A DNA stretch of 64,000 bases from JASHVB01 sp035523995 (GTDB lineage: Bacteria; Pseudomonadota; Alphaproteobacteria; Acetobacterales; Acetobacteraceae), in assembly GCA_035523995.1 (NCBI GenBank), contig DATKPQ010000179.1, positions 38,013 through 102,012 of the forward strand, in the 5' to 3' direction. Shown in pieces: positions 9,332 through 18,300 of the stretch. The position numbers were made by a program, and so were the translations under genes. The notes beneath the pieces are model-generated. The model made no database searches. It was given only the letters and a program-made list of their open reading frames with translations, and was not told where the DNA came from. Within the stretch, counting starts at the first letter, position 1. Each line of letters begins with the position of its first letter.

Positions 9332-12300
9332 CATCGCTTGACGATTTTCTGGCAGAGCTTCGCCGCGACGGTATCCATGTCTGGGCCGACGGCACGGAGT
9401 TGCGGTGCCGTGCGCCAAAAGGTCGGCTGACCCGCGAATTGCGCGCCGAACTTGCCGTGCGCAAGGCCGAAATCCTGCAATCCCTGGGATCGCTCCCGGA
9501 CCTGTCCGCCGAGACCGGCGAACACATTCCGCGCGCCGACCGCGCCGGCGACCTGCCACTGTCATCGGCGCAACGGCGCCTATGGTTTCTTGACCAATAC
9601 GAGACCGACAAGTCGGTTTATGCGATCGCCACCGCCGTACGCCTGCGGGGCGATCTCAACATCGGCGCGTTGCGCGAGGCCATCAACGCCATCGTGGAAC
9701 GGCACGAGACCCTTCGAACAGTGTTTCCGGTCACGGACGGCGTACCCCTGCAACGAATTCTTCCACCGTTTCCCGTCGAGATACCGATCTCTGATCTGTC
9801 CGCAGCCGGCGGCACCGAACCGCTCGAACAGCTCCGGGTCCCGATCGCGGAAGAAATGGCCAGGCAATTCGACCTTGCCGCCGGCCCGCTGTTGCGGGTC
9901 CGGTCGTTCCGCCTTGTGGCCGACGATCATGTCCTGTTGCTGATCACGCATCACATCATTTCAGACGCCTGGTCCGTCGGTGTCTTCGTTCGCGAGCTTT
10001 CCGAGCACTATTCCGCCATCTGTTCGCAGCACGAGCCGGCGCTTCCGCGGCTTGAAATCCAGTACGCCGATTTCGCGGCGTGGCAGAATGCGTGGCTTGG
10101 CAGCCCGGCGTACAACAACCAACTCGAATATTGGCGCCGGCAACTGCAGTCAGCGCCGCCGTTGCTGGAGCTTCCCTGGGACCGTCCGCGCCCCGCCGTG
10201 CGGTCGCATCGCGGGCGGGTCGCGGCGTTCCAATTTACCGAGAAGCTGACCCTGCAATTGAAGGAATTCAGCCGGCGGAACGGCGTCAGCCTGTTCATGA
10301 CCCTGCTGACAGGGTTCTCCGCGTTGCTTGCGCGCTATAGCGGCCAGTCCGAGGTTGTGGTCGGCACGCCGGTCGCCAACCGAAACCGCGCTCAGCTTGA
10401 GCCGCTGATCGGCTTTTTTGTCAACACGCTGGCGCTGCGCGTCGAGCTTGCGGACGATCCCGGCCTTGCCGATCTGGCGGCACGGATCAAGGAGGTCGTG
10501 CTCGACGCATTTTCCAATCAGGACATTCCGTTTGAAGACCTGGTCGAGAAACTGCGGCCGGAACGCAGCCTCGGCTATACGCCGATCTTCCAGGTGATGC
10601 TGGTCCTGCAGAATGCGCCGATCGGGGAACTGTCACTGCCGCGTCTGACGATCTCATCGCTGGACATGCCGCGCGAGACAGCGAAATTCGATGTGACAGT
10701 GCTCGTCGAGGACGATGGCGACAGTCTGGCCGTCGCGTTCGAATACAGTGCAGACTTATTCGACCACGATACGATAGTCCGGATGGCCGGGCATTTTGAA
10801 AATCTCCTCGACGCGATGGCGCGCAGCCCGGATACGTGCGTTTCGGAGGCGGATTTTCTCGGCCCGGAAGAGGCCCGGATGTTGCTGCAGATCCCGAACG
10901 CCGCCGCCATCGGCCCCCCGCCCGAGGGGTGCATTCATACCCTGTTCGAGCACAGGGCAGCGGAGCGCCCCCAGGCCGTCGCCTTGATGTTCCAGGATCA
11001 GCGGTTGACGTATGGCGAATTGAACGCGCGATCCAATCAGCTTGCGCATCACCTGATCGCGCTCGGCGTCAAACCCGAAATCCGCGTTGCGATTGCGCTC
11101 GAGCGCGGACTCGAAATGGTGGTCGCCGTGCTCGCAACGCTCAAGGCTGGCGGCGCCTATGTACCGCTCGACCCGGCCTATCCGGCAGAGCGTCTGGCCT
11201 TAGTGATCGCTGACAGCACACCGCGTGTATTGCTGTCCCAGGAACACGTCCTGCCCGGGCTTGGCCGGCTGCCAGACGGCCTCACTGTCGTCACCCTTGG
11301 CGCCGGCGCGTGCGACTTTGCGACCCTGCCCGACACCAACCCGTTGCCGGCGGCATCGGGGCTGACATCCGCCAATCTCGCCTACGTCCTCTACACCTCC
11401 GGCTCCACGGGAACACCGAAAGGGGTCATGGTGGAACATGCCAATGTCGTGCGTCTGTTCTCGTCGACCGAAGCGCTGTTTCGGTTCAAGTCGGATGACG
11501 TCTGGACGCTGTTTCACTCCTACGCATTCGATTTCTCCGTCTGGGAACTCTGGGGCGCCCTGATATACGGCGGCCGCCTGATCGTCGTTCCGCAGTTTCT
11601 TGCGCGCTCGCCGCGAGACTTTTATCGATTGCTCCGCGACCAGGGCGTCAGCGTGCTCAATCAGACGCCGAGCGCGTTCCGCCAGCTCATCGCCGCGCTG
11701 CCCGACGGCATGCCGTCGCGGCACCGCCTCCGCTACGTCATCCTCGGCGGGGAAGCGCTCGAGCCGGCCAGCCTGCGGCCCTGGTACGCCAGGAACGACG
11801 CGGGCAAAACCAGGCTCGTCAACATGTACGGCATTACCGAAACGACCGTTCATGTCACCTTCTGTCCCCTCGAGCCGAGCGACGTTCCGCATCGCGAGCG
11901 CAGTCCGATCGGTGTGCCGCTGCGAGACCTTCACGTCTATTTGCTGGACCGGCACCGGGCGCCCGTGCCCATCGGAGTTGCCGGGGAGATCTATGTCGGT
12001 GGGGCCGGCGTCGCGCGCGGTTATCTGAACCGGCCCGAGCTGACGGCGGAACGGTTCCTGCCCGATCCGTTCATCCGCGGAGAGGCCCACGCCGGCGCGC
12101 GTATGTATCGCAGCGGCGATCTCGGGCGCCGGCTGCCGAACGGCACGCTGGAGTTCCTCGGTCGCAACGACCAACAGGTCAAGATCCGCGGGTTTCGTAT
12201 TGAACTCGGCGAAATCGAGGCCCGGCTCGCCGAATACCCGGGAGTCGCCGAAGCCGTCGTGTTAGCTCGCGAAGACGAGCCCGGAGAACGGCGGCTGGTC

Positions 12301-15300
12301 GCCTACTTCACCGCCGCGCTCGCCATCGAGTCCGGTGATCTGCGCAGCCACCTGGCGCGGACACTGCCGGACTACATGGTGCCCGCCGCCTTTGTCTGCC
12401 TTGACGCCCTCCCGCTGACCGCGAACGGCAAGCTCGATCAGCGCGCCCTTCCCGTGCCCGGCTGGAGCGCGTTCGGCAACCGCGGTAACGAACCCCCCGA
12501 GGGCGCGGTCGAGGCCGCGCTCGCCGCCGTCTGGGCGGACCTGCTGCGGGTCAACCGCGTCGGGCGCCGCGACAACTTTTTCGAACTCGGCGGTCATTCG
12601 CTGCTGGCCGTCCAAATGGTCTCGCGCGTCCGTGACCGCTGCGACCTTGAACTGACCGTCCGGCAGATATTCGAAGCACCCACCGTTGCCGGGTTGGCGG
12701 CGCTTCTCGAGGCTCGACCGCAAGATGCCCGCCGGCGATCCCATCTGCCCCCTATTCGCCGGGTACAGCATGACGTGCCCCTGCCGCTTTCGTATGCGCA
12801 GGAACGCCTGTGGTTTCTTGATCAACTTGAACCCGGCAACGCATTCTACAACATTCCGTTCGCTTTTCGCTGCAAGGGGCTTCTCGACGCCGCCGCGCTG
12901 GAACGCGCGATCAACGAAATCGTCCGCCGACACGCCGCCCTGCGCACGACCTTTGACCAGGTTGACGGCAGGCCGTACCAGCAAATCAGTGGCAATGTCA
13001 GGATCGCCCTGGCGCGCCGCACACTGAGCCATCTCGCGGCAGAGGAGCGCGAAGCCGAAGCCCTGCGGCTGGCGCACGATGAAGCATTGACCCCGTTCTC
13101 TCTGAGTGAGGGACCGCTGGTTCGTGCCTGCCTGATCGCATTGGCGGAGGACGACCATGTACTGCTGCTGACGATCCATCACATCGTGGCCGACGGCTGG
13201 TCGATGGGTGTTCTCGTCCGCGAGTTCTCGCAGATCTACCCGGCCTTCGTCCGCGGCGAGCAATCGCCGCTGCCGGCGCTGGACATCCAGTTCGCCGATT
13301 TCGCCGTCTGGCAACGCGCCTGGCTCAACGGCGACGCCCTGGAAGCGGAAATCGCCTATTGGCTGCGGCAATTGCAGGGTGCACCGCAGATCCTCGAACT
13401 GCCGGCGGATTTTCCCCGGCCGGCCGTGCAAACGTTTCGTGGCGCCACCCAGCCGTTCCGTCTGCGAAGCAGCGCGACCGAGTGCCTGAAACGACTCAGC
13501 CAGGAAGCCGACGCCAGTCTGTTCATGACGTTGTTTGCCGCCTTTGCGGTCTTGCTGCGGCGCTACAGCGGCGAAACGGAAATTCTGATCGGAACCCCGA
13601 TCGCCAATCGCGACCTGGATGCCATCGAGCCGCTGATCGGTTTTTTCGTCAACACTCTGGCGTTGCGGGCGGATCTGTCTGATGACCCGACCTTCCCGGA
13701 GCTCGTTGCGCGGGTGCGGCAGACGATCCTCGATGCCTACGCCCATCCCGATGTTCCATTCGAACTCGTTGTCGAGCGATTGCAGCCGGCTCGCGACATG
13801 CGGCGTAACCCGCTCGTCCAGGTGTCGCTGGTGTTCCAGAACGCGCCGTTCTCCGTCTGTCCGGTGGAAGGGCTGGAACTGAGCAGGATGAGAACGGACA
13901 CCGGCACTGCGCGGTTCGATATCGAGGTGTTTCTGTGGGAGGAAGCGGGCGCCTTGCAGGGCGAATTCGGTTATTACACGGATTTGTTCGAAGCGGATAC
14001 GATTGCCCGGCTGGCCGGCCATTTCGAAACGCTTTTGACCGCGATCGCCGACGATCCGAACCGCCCCATATCGGCCCTGCCGTTGCTCACGGACCAGCAG
14101 CGGCGAGAATTGCTGATCGACCGGAACGCGACAACCGCGGTTTTTCCGCGCAACACATGCGTCCATCGATTGTTCGAAGAGCAGGCCAGCAATTTTCCGA
14201 GCGAAATTGCGGTGGTCCATGGAACGCACAGCCTCACCTACCGGCAACTCGACGCCCGCGCGAATCAACTGGCCCGGCACCTGATAGGACGCGGCGCCGG
14301 CCCCGGGGTCCTGGTCGGCATTTGCCTGCAACGCAGCCTCGATCTGGTTGTCGGAATACTCGGCATCCTGAAAGCCGGCGCGGCCTACGTGCCGCTGGAT
14401 GCGAGCTATCCGCACGACCGCCTTGCCTTCATGATCGACGACGCCCGGCTGGAGATCCTGCTGACGCACAGTGAACTACGAACGCGCCTGCCGGACCGCG
14501 CGCCGGCAGCCATCGACCTTGGGCGAGATTGGGAAACAATCGCGCGGCAGAGCCCCGCCAACACTGCCGCAAAGGTCGGCCCGGACGATCTCGCTTACGT
14601 CATCTACACATCCGGCTCGACCGGGCGCCCGAAAGGGGCGATGCTCGAACATCGCAACGTCGTCAACTATCTCTGCTGGGCGCGCGAGCACTACGCGGTT
14701 GCCGCAGGCTCCGGCGCGCCGGTCAACTCTTCGATCAGCTTCGACGCGACGGTTACCAGCTTGCTCTCGCCGCTCGTCGCCGGGCGCCGTGTCGAACTGC
14801 TGCCGGAGCAAGATGAAATCGAGCAGCTTTGCGCTGTATTGCAATCTCAGCGGGACTACAGCCTGGTCAAGATCACCCCTGCCCATCTCGATATGCTGAG
14901 CCGCTTGCTGCCTGCAAAGCCGCTTGAACGATCCACGCGCGCCTTCGTCATCGGCGGCGAGGCGCTGACCGCGGACCACATAGCGTTCTGGCGCCGATAC
15001 GCACCGGACATTCGGCTGATCAACGAATACGGCCCGACCGAGACGGTGGTCGGCTGCTGTATCTATGAGGTGCCGCGAAACGGCACCATGCAGCGCAATG
15101 TACCGATCGGCCGGCCCATCGCGAACACCCGGCTTTACGTGTTCGATGAACATTTGCAGCCGGTTCCTGTCGGGGTTCCAGGCGAATTGTTCATCGGGGG
15201 GGCAGGGGTTGGGCGCGGATACCTCCATCGGGAAGGGCTGACGGCCGAGCGATTTATCGACGATCCGTTCTCCCGCCAACCCCGGGCTCGCCTGTACAAG

Positions 15301-18300
15301 ACGGGCGATCGTGCCCGCTATCTTGCCGACGGGACTCTGGAATTTCTCGGCCGCCTCGACACGCAACTGAAGCTGCGTGGCTACCGCGTCGAAGCCGAGG
15401 AAGTCGAGCGGGTGCTTGCCGAACATCCAGCGGTCGATCAGGTTATGGTTGTTCTGCGGCGCGATCAGCCAGGCGACGACAGGCTGGTCGCCTATATCGT
15501 TGCCAGGATCGAACCGGATGCCGGCGCCACGGCGGACCAGCCTCCGGCTGCGCGCATCGGGCACGAACATGTATTGCAATGGCAACAGGTGTTCCAGGAC
15601 AGCTACGCCGGTTCGCAAGATCCGCACGATATTGCTCCCGACTTTGCGGGTTGGAGCAGCAGCTATACCGACGCGCTGATCCCGATTGAGGAAATGCGCG
15701 AATGGCTTGATCGGACGGTACAGCGCATCCGCTCGCTCGATCCGGGTCGCGTCTGGGAGATCGGATGTGGCACCGGCCTGCTTTTGGCACGCCTCGCGCC
15801 GCATGCCGAGTCCTACCTCGGCACCGACTTTTCCGAAGTCGCGCTCCGTCGCGTCCAGCGGATGATCGAACGTAACCCCGATCTCTGCACCGCGCGGCTG
15901 CTGCGTCGCGCTGCCCACGACTGCACGGACGTTGCCGGGCCGTTCGACACGATCGTTATCAATTCGGTCATCCAGTATTTCCCAGGCGTCGACTACCTGC
16001 TTGGCGTACTGGATCAGGCGGTGCAGCGCCTGGCACCGGGTGGACGGATCTTCCTGGGCGACGTGCGCAATCTGGGGCAACTGGAACAGTTTCAAGCCTC
16101 GGTCGAAGCCTTCCGCGCGCCGGATACGAGGTCGGTGGAAGAGATCAGGCGTGCCGTACGCGAGCGCATGTCGCGCGAGGAAGAACTTCTGCTGGACCCG
16201 CAATTGTTTCTCGCATTGCAGTCGCGCTACCCAGGCCTGACGGACGCCGCGGTGGCGCTCAAGCGCGGCTGGCACCGCAATGAGATGTTGCGATTCCGCT
16301 TCGACGTGACCTTGCATTTTGGCGTAACTGCGGCCGAGCCGGCCGGCGTGGCTTGGCAGGATTGGGATGCCTGCCGATTTTCCTTGAATGACCTGCGTGA
16401 CAGTCTTGAGCGCGGGCAGCCGGACGTGTTCGCGCTGCGTGGCGTGCCGAATGCCCGGCTCAGCCGTGATGTGGCGCTTTTGCAGGAATTGCGCGCGTCG
16501 CCCGGCACGCTGCCGGCCTTGCAGTTGCGGCGCCGGCTCCACGCGGCGGGCATTGTCGGTCTGGACCCCGAGGACCTGTGGTCGCTCGGCGACGAGCTCG
16601 GCTATCGTGTCGATATCGGCGCCTCCGGGGAGCATTCCCGATTCGACGTGATCTATCGGCGGCTCGCGCAGCAGAAGCCGCCGGCGGGACCGGCCGCGCT
16701 GCGTCGTTTCGAAGGTCCGTCGCGCCCCTGGCAGCACTATGCCAACGACCCGCTGCGCGGGCGGCGGGTTCAGCGGTTCGCGCAGGAACTGCGTGCGCTG
16801 GCCGAGGCAAAGCTGCCCGGTTACATGGTCCCCTCGAATTTTGTCGCGCTCGAAGAATTCCCGCTGACCTCTAACGGCAAGGTCGATCGCAACGCCCTGC
16901 CGGCACCGTCCGGCAGGCCGGCGGGTAGCACGTTCACGGCGCCTGTGACTCCCGAGGAAGAGGTTCTCGCCAGCATCTGGAGCGAAGTTCTCGGGATCAA
17001 CCGGGTCGGAACGCAAGATGATTTCTTTGCACTCGGCGGCCACTCATTGCTCGCTACACAGGTGATTTCGCGCGCTCGCGAGGCCTTTGCCGTCGAACTG
17101 CAGGTCCGCACCATCTTTGAGGCGCCCACGATTGCCATCCTCGCCCAGCGCGTGGCGCTGCTGCGTGCGGCCGCCAACGATGCGGCGCCCGAACCGGCGA
17201 TCGAACAACAGCCTCGCAACGAGCAATCGCCGCTCTCGTTTGCCCAGGAACGTCTGTGGCTGCTTGACCGGCTGGAGGAGAAATCGCCGGCATACAATAT
17301 CGCCTCGTCGGTTCGGCTCGCCGGTTCGCTCGACATGGAGGCGCTGCGCCACGGATTCCGTATGCTGATTGCACGCCACGAAGTGCTCCGTACGACGTTC
17401 GTCGCAACCTCGGAGGGAGAGCCCGTACAGCACATTGCCGCATCAATGGATTTCGAGCTGCCGCTGATCGACGTCGAAGCATGCGACGAGCCGTCGCAAT
17501 CTGCGCGCATTCAAGAGCTGAGCATGGATGTCCATCAGCGCGTCTTCGATCTGCAGCGCGGCCCCCTGCTGCGGGCCGTCGTTCTGCGCCGCGCCGCGAG
17601 AGAGCATGTTCTGTTAGTGTGCATGCACCATATCGTATCCGACGGCTGGTCGATTGGCGTCATGACGCGGGAAATCGCGGAATTTTACGCGGCCTGCGTC
17701 GAACGGCGTACACCCCGCCTGGACCCGCTGCCCCTGCAATATGCCGACTATGCGATCTGGCAGCGGAACTGGCTGCGCGGGGAGGTGCTGCAATCCCAAA
17801 CCGATTACTGGAAGGCTCACCTGGCCGGCGCGCCGCCGGTGCTAGAGCTGCCGGCCGACTTTCCACGTCTGCCGGTGCAGAGTTTCCGCGGCGACATGGA
17901 GCTCTTCGCATTGGATCACGCGCTGACCGCTGCCTTGGAGGCGCTCAGCCGCCGGCACGGCGTCAGCCTTTACATGACGCTGCTCTCAGCGTTTGCCGTA
18001 CTGCTTTTCCGCTACAGCCGCCAGACGGACTTGGTCATCGGGTCGCCGGTCGCAGGACGCCGCTATCGGAAGCTCGAGCCGTTGATCGGCTTTTTCGTCA
18101 ACACCCTGACCCTTCGCGTCGATCTTGCCGGCGATCCCGAATTCTCCGAACTTCTCGCCCGCGTTCGCACATGCACGCTTGACGCCTACGCCCATCAGGA
18201 TGTGCCATTCGAGTATTTGGTGGAACAACTTCACCCGCTGCGCAGCCTGAGCCATGCTCCTGTCTTTCAGGTCATGTTCGTCCTGCTGAATACGCCGCTG

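Noticed and set aside
12262..17043. Very long open frames on the minus strand (735 and 855 codons) inside the third NRPS gene
   Set aside because: They mirror the codon bias of the high-GC + strand NRPS gene and show no domain similarity; the + strand has continuous NRPS domains throughout.
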